A stretch of 7,242 nt of DNA, taken from JANXSF01 sp043755435 (GTDB taxonomy: Bacteria; Acidobacteriota; Terriglobia; Bryobacterales; Bryobacteraceae). Below are positions 1-6,946 of the stretch, piece by piece. Both the position numbers and the translations under genes were made by a program. The notes under the pieces are model-generated. The model ran no database searches. It saw only the letters and a list, made by a program, of their open reading frames with translations, and was not told the origin of the DNA. Position 1 is the stretch's first letter; each line of letters opens with the position of its first letter. The DNA lies in NCBI GenBank assembly GCA_043755435.1, contig JAYUSZ010000430.1, forward strand, positions 1 to 7,242. The letters are read 5' to 3'.

Positions 1-127
1 AGAGGAATACGATGGCACGCTGTGGGCGCAACGCGATCTTCAACGCGACAAACGGATTGAGGGCAAACTCCAAAAGCAGGCGGCCCAGCGAGGATACAAA
101 CTGGTGCCCGTGGAGACCGCTGCCTAA
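1..127 (+). CDS. C-terminal end of a probable transposase (5' end outside window)
   Basis: An open frame enters from the left edge (codons from base 2) and ends at TAA 125-127, giving 41 residues: EEYDGTLWAQRDLQRDKRIE followed by GKLQKQAAQRGYKLVPVETA and a last A. The highly charged helix followed by a short 'A-x-x-x-G-Y-x-L-V-P' tail resembles the C-terminal ends of several bacterial transposases. I cannot name the IS family, and no catalytic residue is in view. Support for the transposase idea is contextual: the sequence right after its stop is a protein fragment missing its N-terminal half, as expected if a mobile element inserted there. It could equally be the tail of an unrelated protein. 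A longer forward frame with ATG at 12 overlaps this stretch, but its first part is out-of-frame noise. Confidence 0.4.
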   Translation, partial: EEYDGTLWAQRDLQRDKRIEGKLQKQAAQRGYKLVPVETAA

Positions 128-161
128 CCTAATTGATTCAACAACGCTGCAAACGAGGTTC

Positions 162-386
162 CTCAGAAGGTTCCAGACGGCTAACAGCATCTTCGATGCC
201 TACGGGCACGAGGTTGAAATTGACGTTCTCGGTATCGTGACTCAGTCAGTCGTCTACTTCTTCGCCGAGCCGTCAATCCGTAAGAATGTTCTGGGCCGCA
301 GTGGATGGCTGGATCGCGTTCGCTTGGGCTTGGTCGATCACGACCGCGAACTCTACCTAGCCGCATACGACCACCATCCAGAGTGA
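162..386 (+). pseudogene. C-terminal fragment of retropepsin-like aspartyl protease
   Basis: About 75 residues ending at TGA 384-386 read like the C-terminal half of bacterial retropepsin-like aspartyl protease domain proteins. They run from 'QTANSIFDAYGHEVEI' through 'VVYFFAEP' to 'NVLGRSGWLDRVRLGLVDHD'. The LGR-x-G(W/F) block (from base 291) matches the conserved second part of such domains, where the end of the fold follows a glycine-rich strand. The catalytic D-T/S-G motif, which lies in the N-terminal half, is absent. The same frame stays open leftward to an ATG at 12, but that part translates sequence of the upstream gene out of frame and has no resemblance to the family. No convincing start or ribosome site lies between 127 and 162. 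I read this as a truncated remnant, probably cut by the element whose tail lies at 1-127. Family assignment is from memory of the motif and is moderate. Confidence 0.5.
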
Positions 387-683
387 CTCACGATCAGATT
401 GAAAATAAGACTATCTGTTTTTATCGTTCAACCAAGGCGACTAGCAATCGAAGCTGCGCAGGCTCTTCGTATAGAGCGCTTTGATCGCTGGCAGGGGCAC
501 TGGTGTTCAAATCTGGAAACAGTTTCTTGAAAGCAAAGTCTCTGCTTGCTCGGTTTGGTGTTTGATCCTGTAAAATTCACAATGCACGTATCGGCTTCGG
601 TGACGAGTATACGAGTAAAGGGCGCAGTGCACCGTCTAAATCTTGTTCGCCTCCATCCAGGCTGTCCAGACCGCTGTCTAGCG
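387..683. other. Stretch without a supportable gene between two gene fragments
   Basis: This stretch of nearly 300 bases separates the aspartyl protease fragment from the HsdR fragment. All six frames are short or lack family resemblance. The forward frame that later becomes HsdR is open from 546, but its residues before about position 684 look unlike any HsdR. A reverse-strand frame (428-703, 91 residues) is rich in Arg, Cys and Ser and looks like non-coding translation. I see no tRNA, no strong terminator and no clear repeat. It probably contains the left junction of the HsdR truncation, and may be decayed remains of deleted genes or of a mobile element. Confidence 0.5.
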
Positions 684-1331
684 GCACGCGTTGAGGCCGA
701 CATGCGCCACTTACTGAATACTTACATTCAGGCTGACCCGGCGGCTGATCTTGGCCAATTGGGCGAGATGTCGCTCACGGAGCTCATCATCGAGACCGGA
801 ATCCACGATGCCATTGCCAGGAAGCTGAACGAAAAGGGCAAGCTCTCAAAGAACGCCATCGCCGAAGGGATCATCAACAACGTCCGCAAAACCATCATCC
901 GCGACCAACTGACTGACCCTCGATTCTATGATCAAATGTCAAAGCTGCTGGATGACCTCATCAGGCAAAGCCGGGCCGATACGGCAGCCTATGAAGAGTT
1001 TCTCCGAAGGGCTGAGGCGCTTGTAAGGCAACTGGCCGCAAAGGAACCCGGCCAGGGAGTGCCCGCTGTGCTGCACGGCAAGCGCCAGGCAACTGTGATC
1101 TACAACAATCTGCCACAAATTCTTACGGGCGACCGTACCAAGTCTGCGGAGGAACTGGCCAGCTTGGCACTGGAAATCGACATGGTGATGCGGGAGCGGG
1201 CCCCCGCAGGCTGGAAGGGCGATCAGGCGCGTGAGGCGCAGGTGCAGAATGCACTGTTTCCGCTGCTGGATCGCGACCGCGAGGCCACCCGCGCCCTGTT
1301 CGAACTCATCAAGAACCAACCGGGATACTGA
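684..1331 (+). pseudogene. hsdR: C-terminal fragment of type I restriction endonuclease subunit R (HsdR)
   Basis: About 215 residues match the C-terminal helical region of HsdR, the motor/nuclease subunit of type I restriction-modification complexes. Recognisable blocks are 'LLNTYIQADPA', 'MSLTELIIETGIHDAIA', 'EGIINNVRKTII', 'DPRFYDQMSKLLDDLI', 'YEEFLRRAEALVRQLA', 'APAGWKGDQARE' and the terminal 'LFELIKNQPGY'. In the family this region packs against the methyltransferase core. Full HsdR proteins are roughly 1000 residues, so the N-terminal PD-(D/E)XK nuclease and both helicase lobes are missing here. No hsdM or hsdS is in the window. The frame is open from ATG 546, but residues before about 684 do not resemble HsdR, and the next in-frame ATG is at 702. 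A peptide could in theory be made, yet it could not cut or translocate DNA. The stop TGA (1329-1331) overlaps the ATG of the next gene by one base, the mark of a once translationally coupled operon. Confidence 0.8.
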
Positions 1332-2037
1332 TGACAGAAACCATCCAACTTGGCGAAATTGCTGTTTCAGTAACCCGCAAGGACATAAAGAACACCCGCC
1401 AAACGGCCGCGTCACGCTGGTGGCCCCTAAGGGGACTCGCCCGGAGGTGGCCCGCACCTATGCAGTCTCCAAGCTCGGTTGGATTCGAGATCAGCAAGCC
1501 AAGCTTCGCGGGCAGGCCCGGGAAACACCTCGGGAGTTCATCGAGCGAGAGAGCCACTACCTCTGGGGCAGGCGATATTTGCTGTATGTCCGGGAAGAAG
1601 AGGCTAAACCTCCCGTTAAGCTCGATCACCGAAAGATCTTCCTAACCGTTAGGCCTGGAACAAACAAGCTGAAACGGGAGCAGGTTATGCATGACTGGCA
1701 CAAATCTCTCTTGCACAATGCGCTACCCGGACTAATTCAGAAGTGGCAGCCGAGGTTAGGGGTTCAGGTGGCCGGTTATTTTCTCCAACGCATGAAAACC
1801 AAGTGGGGCAGTTGCAACCACCGTGCTGGGAATATCCGCTTGAATACCGAACTCGTGAAGAAGCCCAAAGATCTACTCGAGTATGTAGTGGTCCACGAGA
1901 TGCTCCACCTGATCGCACCAACCCACAGCGAGCATTTTCTCACGCTGATGGCCAAGCATTACCCGGAATGGCGCGAAGCCAGAGCAGAGCTAAATGAACT
2001 TCCACTTGCTGCAGAGGTTTGGAACGGGCACAAGTAA
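1331..2037 (+). pseudogene. YgjP-like (DUF45) M48-type zinc metallopeptidase, frameshifted near its start
   Basis: The gene starts with ATG 1331-1333, sharing one base with the hsdR stop, and reads 'MTETIQLGEIAVSVTRKDIK' in one frame. Recognisable family sequence then continues in another frame from about 1393 ('HPPNGRVTLVAPKGTRPEV') to TAA 2035-2037. The second part carries the hallmarks of YgjP/DUF45 proteins: 'MKTKWGSCN' (WGSC at 1804-1815), the zinc-binding HExxH as 'VVHEMLHL' (HEMLH at 1894-1908), and 'THSEHF' just after, which should hold the third ligand. Together the parts make about 235 residues. The usual family text at the junction is of the type 'RKDIKN-IHLSVxPP-NGRV', so a small deletion not divisible by three, about 16 bases, explains the shift. 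There is no obvious slippery heptamer. A GTG at 1420 could start a shortened protein keeping the zinc site, but has no visible ribosome site. Metallopeptidases of this kind commonly sit next to hsdR; their role there is not established to my knowledge. Confidence 0.82.
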
Positions 2038-2144
2038 GTCTGTAATTCCACTCTTTCAAAGTTCAGCGTCACAAGGCATTCAACTAGGATTCTAAAGCAC
2101 TTAACTATAGTCACCTTCAACCCCTCTGCTATCCTGTACTCGAC

Positions 2145-3023
2145 ATGAGACCAGATAACAAACGCAAACTTACCTCGCGCCTCAACGCGCTTTAATCCAC
2201 AGGCCCCAAGACCCCCGAAGGCAAACGCCGCTCTGCCTTCAACTCCGTCACCCACGCTGCCTACGTCCAGGAATTCATCCTCCATGGCGAAGAACTTCCC
2301 CATTTCCAACTCCTCATGGACGCACATGTGGACTCCTGGAAACCCACCAAGAAACCCACCAACCCAATTGAGGAAACTTTCGTATTCGAAATGGTCACCA
2401 CCCTCTGGCGTCTCCGCCGTCAAGCCCCAGCCGAATCCAACTTGATGAAAATCCAAATGCAGCGCATGCTCCCTGTGGTCTCTACGCAGTTCGACTACAT
2501 AAGTCCTAGCGCCCTCTACGCCCTCGCGGTGGCTGAACTCCAAGCCAATGGCGACGCCCTAAACCAAATCGCCCGTCAAGGCCGCCGCTTGCTAACTCAG
2601 TATGAAAAGCTAACCCAGCAGCTTCTCAACATGCGCCAATTGTTCCCACCCGTTACCCCTGAACCACCCAACCTCCAACCGCACCCTGACTTGGAACCAC
2701 AAAACAACCCCGTTGAAGCGAACCTAACTGAGGACCAACTAACTGAAAACCAATCCACGGAAAATGAAGCGGTTGAAAAACCGTCTGTTGAAATTAAGCC
2801 TGTTGGAACAAAGCTAACTAATCGACAAAGGCCTGGGTCCGTTTTGTCGGCGAATACTAGAAGCTCCCTCTCTCTGCACCTCCCTCTGTCTCGCGAAACT
2901 CGAGTTCATATTCCGCAAAGTATCCTTTACGCCGCGCTTCCCCCCATCTCGCAGCCTGCCAAACCTGCCCCAACCAAGCCGACTGAAGCACCCACAAAAG
3001 TGTATAGCGCAGGGCACCCGTAA
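2145..3023 (+). pseudogene. NARKSTGPKT-type acidobacterial hypothetical protein with premature stop
   Basis: From ATG 2145 the frame reads MRPDNKRKLTSRLNAL, then TAA (2193-2195), then STGPKTPEGKRRSAFNSVTH and onward without a stop to TAA 3021-3023. Without the TAA it would be 292 residues. The stop falls inside the diagnostic motif NA-x-x-STGPxTPEGK...N...H, where other members have Lys or Arg; a single A-to-T change in an AAA codon would produce it. The function of this family is unknown to me. The body is helical ('ESNLMKIQMQRMLPVV', 'ALYALAVAELQANGDALNQI', 'RRLLTQYEKLTQQLLNMRQL'), followed by a Pro/Glu/Asn-rich tail that contains a 5-residue repeat and a Ser/Pro-rich end. An ATG at 2316 could start a 235-residue product lacking the motif. 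No clear ribosome site precedes 2145 or 2316. The intact downstream frame argues for a recent mutation or a base error. Confidence 0.72.
2712..2816 (+). repeat. Degenerate 15-bp tandem repeat encoding a 5-residue [V/T]-E-x-x-x unit
   Basis: Seven consecutive 15-base units, in phase with the gene, encode VEANL, TEDQL, TENQS, TENEA, VEKPS, VEIKP and VGTKL; the next five residues, TNRQR, may be a decayed eighth. Each unit starts with GTT or ACT/ACG followed in most cases by GAA/GAG. The units are diverged at the DNA level, so this is an old, drifting repeat and not a recent slippage product. It lies in the acidic linker between the helical body and the Ser/Pro-rich tail. Confidence 0.65.
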
Positions 3024-3042
3024 CGTGACTTTCACCGTTACG
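3019..3042. other. Inverted repeat (hairpin) over the stop codon of the preceding gene
   Basis: CGTAACG (3019-3025) is the exact reverse complement of CGTTACG (3036-3042). Inside it TGA (3026-3028) pairs with TCA (3032-3034) around a CTT loop, leaving one bulged C at 3035: a ten-pair stem with a three-base loop. The TAA stop at 3021-3023 lies in the left arm. It could stall or end transcription before the downstream receptor promoter, but no T-run follows on either strand, so it is not a standard intrinsic terminator. A chance hairpin or a protein-binding site is also possible. Confidence 0.4.
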
Positions 3043-3125
3043 ATAACCAACACGCCCATTCCCTGGGTCAACCATGGGGTGGATATCAACTGAGTTTTCG
3101 ATCCTCAATCGGTGATCCTGACCTG

Positions 3126-3155
3126 TTGACGGCAATCGATAACATGCAATATAAT
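3126..3155 (+). promoter_or_regulatory. Near-consensus sigma-70-type promoter for the TonB-dependent receptor
   Basis: TTGACG (3126-3131) and TATAAT (3150-3155) are separated by 18 bases. The -35 box matches consensus at five of six positions and the -10 box is perfect. Transcription should start near 3162-3163, giving a leader of about 52 bases before ATG 3215. No operator-like repeat is evident around it. Such strength suggests high or constitutive expression unless a repressor acts. It is a prediction from sequence alone. Confidence 0.72.
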
Positions 3156-3197
3156 CAGCCTGACTAAGACGGAAGTTACATCCGTTTTGGTGAACAC

Positions 3198-3203
3198 AGG
3201 GGA
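3198..3203 (+). promoter_or_regulatory. Ribosome binding site of the TonB-dependent receptor gene
   Basis: AGGGGA lies 11 bases upstream of ATG 3215. The spacing is slightly long, but this is the only purine-rich site near the start, and it agrees with the signal peptide beginning at that ATG. Confidence 0.55.
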
Positions 3204-3214
3204 ACTAGCTAATC

Positions 3215-6200
3215 ATGAAACAACAAATGCGCCTCGCGCTCCTTGCACTGCCTTTTCTACTCTCGTTGGGGAATTCAACGGCCTACGCGCAGCTAACCAC
3301 CGGCACCTTGTCGGCCAGCATTCGCGACGGCCAGTCGGGCGCAATCCCGGGTGCCGCTGTCAGTCTTCTTAGTGAAGGGCGCGGCACGCGACTTCCTAGT
3401 GTCATCACGTCGACCAGCGGCGACTTCGTGATCCCCAACATTCCCCCAGGAACATACACACTGGAAGTGAGCCTGAAGGGCTTTAAGACAATGAAGCGCC
3501 CAGACGTTGCGGTAAGCGCTGGCGACCAAAGCAGCCTTGGTGTGTTGACGCTTGAAGTAGGCGCCCTAACGGAAAGCATCACAGTGAGCGCGGAATCTGC
3601 CCAACTCCAAACTCAAAGTGCCGAACGATCTTTCTCCATCACCCCGTCCGCTGTGCAGAATCTGCCGATTGCCAACAGGAGTTTCACCGCCCTGGCTTCC
3701 CTTTCGCCAGGGGTTAGTGGAACCAGTCGAATCGGCGACCGCGCCTCCACCGGTGGCAGCAACAACAACATCATGATGGATGGAGTTTCGACAATGGATA
3801 CCGGCAATAACGGGATCCTTTTGCAGATGAATGTCGAATCTATCGCCGAAGTTAAGATGCTGGTGTCGAATTATCAGGCCGAGTATGGCCGTTCCAGCGG
3901 CTTGCAGATCAGCGCTGTAACTAAGAGCGGCACGAATCAGTTGCACGGCTCGGCTTACATGGTAACGCGCCGCTCGAAGTGGAATGCCATCAGCCAGACG
4001 AACAAGTTGAACGGCGATCCCAAAGGCAGTTTCAATGATAAGGATCTTGGCTATTCGATCGGCGGACCAATTGGTCGGCCAGGCCGCCAGAACAAGCTAT
4101 TCTTTTTCTATGCTCACGAATACTCGCCGCGCACCACCGGTGGGTCGGTTGTACGCTACAGGTTCCCCACAGCTCTTGAGCGCGCTGGCGACTTCTCACG
4201 GTCCACGGACAATAATGGCGTTCGTTTCCCTTATATCAAGGATCCGCTTCTGCCCGGAGCATGCTCGGCTGCCACTCAGGCTGGCTGTTTCCAGGACGGT
4301 GGGATCGTAGGGAAGATCCCGGCGAGCCGGCTCTACCAGACCGGCCAACAGATCCTCAATCTTTATCCAATGCCGAACGTTGACGTCCCAGGTGTTGGGT
4401 ATAACTACGAGGGCATTCGGCCGAACCAATCGTTAAGGTCGCAGCAGCCAGTGCTTCGTCTGGACTATCAGCCTTGGGACAAGCTGCGCGGTTCTTTCAA
4501 GTTGAGCGGTTGGAAGCAGCAGAACCCCACAATTGTTGGCAACGTTCCAGGCTTCAACGATTCCACTCAGTATCATCCGTTCATCACACTGCTGGCCACT
4601 ACCATCAACTACAGCATCAACCCAACCACCTTCATCGAAGGCACCTATGGCCGTTCGCAGAATGAACTGGCTGGCTGCGTGCTCGCGCAAGGTGGCACTG
4701 GCCCAACATTCTGTGAAAACGGCCTGCCGACCAGTGAGAAGGCCAACCTCGACAAAGCCGGACTCGGCGCCCTGCCGTCACTATTCCCGAACGCGGGCGT
4801 CATCAATCCGGAATACTACGCCTATAAAGCTTTCGAATCACTTAAGCCTTCCATCTGGGACGGCACTCGATTGCGATTGGTACCGGCTTTTAATTGGGGT
4901 GGCCGAATCGGCTCCGCGCCGCCGAACTTCCCGTTCCCTGGCTACTTGAACATCAATCGCACGCAGGATCTTTCCATCAGCCTGACGAAAATCACCGGTC
5001 GTCATACCTTGAAGACGGGCTTCTACAATACGCACAGCTTCAAGGCGCAGCAGCGGCAAGGCTGGGCCGGAACCATCAATTTCGGTAACGATGCGAACAA
5101 TCCGCTTGATTCCGGCTTCGGCTTTGCCAACGCGGCGGTAGGCACTTTCTCCTCGTATAACCAGTTCTCCGGATACGTGGAAGGCAGTTTGGTCTACGAC
5201 AACACGGAAGCATATGTGCAGGACAACTGGAAGGTGTCGAACCGGCTTACCATCGACTATGGCGTGCGCTTCGTGCGCCAGCAACCGCAGTATGACAAGT
5301 TCGGGCAGGCGTCTAACTTCCTGCCTGAAAAATGGACTGCGGGGCAAGCACCACTTCTCTATTTGCCGGGCTGCGTCGGCGCCTCACCTTGTACTGGCAC
5401 CAACCGGCAGGCTAGTGATCCTCGTACCGGACAATTGCTCGGACCGACAAGCGTTGTCGCTATTGGAACGTTGGTTCCTGGCACAGGCAGTTCCACCAAC
5501 GGACTCTTCCTGTCAGGAAAAGGCATCGCCAAGACCACCTACGAATGGCCCTTACTCCGTGCTGCACCACGCTTTGGTTTAGCCTGGGATGTTACCGGAC
5601 GCCAGACGATTGTTCTTCGCGGAGGAGGCGGCCTTTTCTACGACCGGCCTTCCGGCAACTCCATTTTCGGACAGATTCAGAATCCGCCTACCATCCAAAA
5701 TCTAACCTTGCGTTATGCCGGATTGCAATCGCTCAGCAGTGGCTTGAAGACGGAAGCTCCTCCATCGCTTTCGGTCTATCAATACCAGAGCGGACTCCCC
5801 GCCACTTGGCAGTGGAACACCGGCGTCCAGATCATGCTGCCGAAGTCTACGGTGCTCGACATGGCATATACCGGTGAGCGAGCTATGAACCTTGTCGAAA
5901 ATGTCGACATCAACGCCGTCGATTTCGGTGCAGCTTTCTTGCCTGCTAACCAGGATCGAACCCAGACCAACCCCTTACCGGGTGCAGCCGTACTGCCGAC
6001 TGACCAGCTGCGAGCCTTCCGCGGATTTAGTGGCATCTCGCAGGCGATACCGCGCGGATGGCTCACTGCCCACACAATGGAACTCTCTCTCACACGCCGC
6101 TTCTCACGTGGTTTGGCGTTCGGACTCAATGACACCATCTTGCTGGTCCAACGGGGTAGCACCGCCGCCCGCCTTCAACACAATGCCAATGGCACTTTCT

Positions 6201-6892
6201 CAGAACGCGCCGACCAAAAAGACCAGGACAAGCTGATCGGTAACTTCGTTCCGAATCGCCACTACTTCAAGGGCAATTTCGTGTGGGAGGTCCCCGGCAC
6301 GAAACGGGGCAACTCCACGGGATCCAACTTGCTGAAGTTGGTGACGAACAATTGGCGCTTCTCCGGTGTTTGGACAGCCACTTCTGGCGGCGCTTACACC
6401 GTGGGTTACTCGTATCAAGGTGGAGGCGGCAATCAGAACATTACAGGTTCGCCGAACTACGGTGGACGCACTCGAATCCTCTCCGACCCGGGCTCCGGTT
6501 GTGGGAGCGACCTCTACCGGCAGTTCGACACCGCTGCCCTTACGGGACCCGCAGTGGGTAGCGTTGGGCTTGAGTCCAGTGCCGACTATCTGCGCGGTTG
6601 TTACTCCCAATCGCTCGACTTCGCCATCGCGCGCGAAGTACGGTTGGGCGAATCGCGACGGCTCCAGTTCCGGCTCGATATCTTCAATGCTCCGAATGAA
6701 GCCCGCATCACCGGACGAAACGCGAGCCTGGCGTTGGTGAGCCCCCTCGACCCGACCGTAACGAATCTTCCTTTCGACGCGAGTGGGACCCTAATTCCTT
6801 CGCGCTCGCAACCGAAGAACGCAGGCGTGGGCGTGGCCAACGGCTACCAAGGTCCCCGCACGCTGCAGGCGCAGATCCGCTTCGTTTTCTAA
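3215..6892 (+). CDS. Oar-like TonB-dependent outer-membrane receptor with carboxypeptidase-regulatory domain
   Basis: This 1225-residue protein should sit in the outer membrane as a gated beta-barrel importer driven by TonB; the substrate cannot be told from sequence. Residues 1-25 are a signal peptide (MKQQMRLALLALPFLLSLGN core, predicted cleavage after AYA, before Gln26). Residues about 27-118 form a CarboxypepD_reg-like beta-sandwich ('GAIPGAAVSLL', 'GDFVIPNIPPGTYTLEVSL', 'GFKTMKRPDVAV', ending 'LTESITVSAE'). A plug domain follows at about 140-250 ('LPIANRSFTALASLSPGVSG', 'NNIMMDGVSTMD', 'YQAEYGRSSGLQISAVTKSG', 'NQLHGSAYMVTR'). The rest is a long barrel with large loops, ending in '...LQAQIRFVF', whose terminal Phe fits the outer-membrane assembly signal. 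Length and order are typical of the expanded Oar-like family of Acidobacteriota. I see only eight cysteines, in four neighbouring pairs (350/358, 488/500, 720/726, 1096/1129), probably disulfides. The gene is intact, has its own strong promoter, and no partner (SusD, sigma/anti-sigma) is adjacent. Confidence 0.93.
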   Translation: MKQQMRLALLALPFLLSLGNSTAYAQLTTGTLSASIRDGQSGAIPGAAVSLLSEGRGTRLPSVITSTSGDFVIPNIPPGTYTLEVSLKGFKTMKRPDVAVSAGDQSSLGVLTLEVGALTESITVSAESAQLQTQSAERSFSITPSAVQNLPIANRSFTALASLSPGVSGTSRIGDRASTGGSNNNIMMDGVSTMDTGNNGILLQMNVESIAEVKMLVSNYQAEYGRSSGLQISAVTKSGTNQLHGSAYMVTRRSKWNAISQTNKLNGDPKGSFNDKDLGYSIGGPIGRPGRQNKLFFFYAHEYSPRTTGGSVVRYRFPTALERAGDFSRSTDNNGVRFPYIKDPLLPGACSAATQAGCFQDGGIVGKIPASRLYQTGQQILNLYPMPNVDVPGVGYNYEGIRPNQSLRSQQPVLRLDYQPWDKLRGSFKLSGWKQQNPTIVGNVPGFNDSTQYHPFITLLATTINYSINPTTFIEGTYGRSQNELAGCVLAQGGTGPTFCENGLPTSEKANLDKAGLGALPSLFPNAGVINPEYYAYKAFESLKPSIWDGTRLRLVPAFNWGGRIGSAPPNFPFPGYLNINRTQDLSISLTKITGRHTLKTGFYNTHSFKAQQRQGWAGTINFGNDANNPLDSGFGFANAAVGTFSSYNQFSGYVEGSLVYDNTEAYVQDNWKVSNRLTIDYGVRFVRQQPQYDKFGQASNFLPEKWTAGQAPLLYLPGCVGASPCTGTNRQASDPRTGQLLGPTSVVAIGTLVPGTGSSTNGLFLSGKGIAKTTYEWPLLRAAPRFGLAWDVTGRQTIVLRGGGGLFYDRPSGNSIFGQIQNPPTIQNLTLRYAGLQSLSSGLKTEAPPSLSVYQYQSGLPATWQWNTGVQIMLPKSTVLDMAYTGERAMNLVENVDINAVDFGAAFLPANQDRTQTNPLPGAAVLPTDQLRAFRGFSGISQAIPRGWLTAHTMELSLTRRFSRGLAFGLNDTILLVQRGSTAARLQHNANGTFSERADQKDQDKLIGNFVPNRHYFKGNFVWEVPGTKRGNSTGSNLLKLVTNNWRFSGVWTATSGGAYTVGYSYQGGGGNQNITGSPNYGGRTRILSDPGSGCGSDLYRQFDTAALTGPAVGSVGLESSADYLRGCYSQSLDFAIAREVRLGESRRLQFRLDIFNAPNEARITGRNASLALVSPLDPTVTNLPFDASGTLIPSRSQPKNAGVGVANGYQGPRTLQAQIRFVF

Positions 6893-6946
6893 AGGAGCAC
6901 GCGCAGTAAGATTTAACGGAAAGCAGATTGGGCGTAAGATGTCTTC

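Noticed and set aside
12..386. A single 124-residue protein starting at ATG 12
   Set aside because: The first part translates bases that encode the tail at 1-127 in another, more protein-like frame. Only the part from about 162 resembles a known family.
397..425. Intrinsic terminator ending in GTTTTTAT after the protease fragment
   Set aside because: The possible stem has only about five pairs including a wobble, too weak to support.
546..576. Possible promoter TTGCTC ... TAAAAT before the HsdR fragment
   Set aside because: The 19-base spacer and poor -35 match are little better than chance in this sequence.
428..703. Reverse-strand 91-residue frame in the otherwise empty stretch
   Set aside because: Arg/Cys/Ser-rich composition, no family resemblance, no ribosome site; it looks like chance translation.
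939..1457. Reverse-strand 172-residue frame opposite hsdR and the metallopeptidase
   Set aside because: It is the antisense of clearly recognisable forward coding sequence and has no family features.
2101..2144. Promoter for the NARKSTGPKT-type gene (TATCCT-like -10)
   Set aside because: No -35 box at acceptable spacing and no ribosome site before ATG 2145.
1959..2543. Reverse-strand 194-residue frame opposite the NARKSTGPKT-type gene
   Set aside because: The forward strand carries the family motif; the reverse frame is Gly/Glu/Val-rich as expected from the complement of Pro/Thr/Leu codons.
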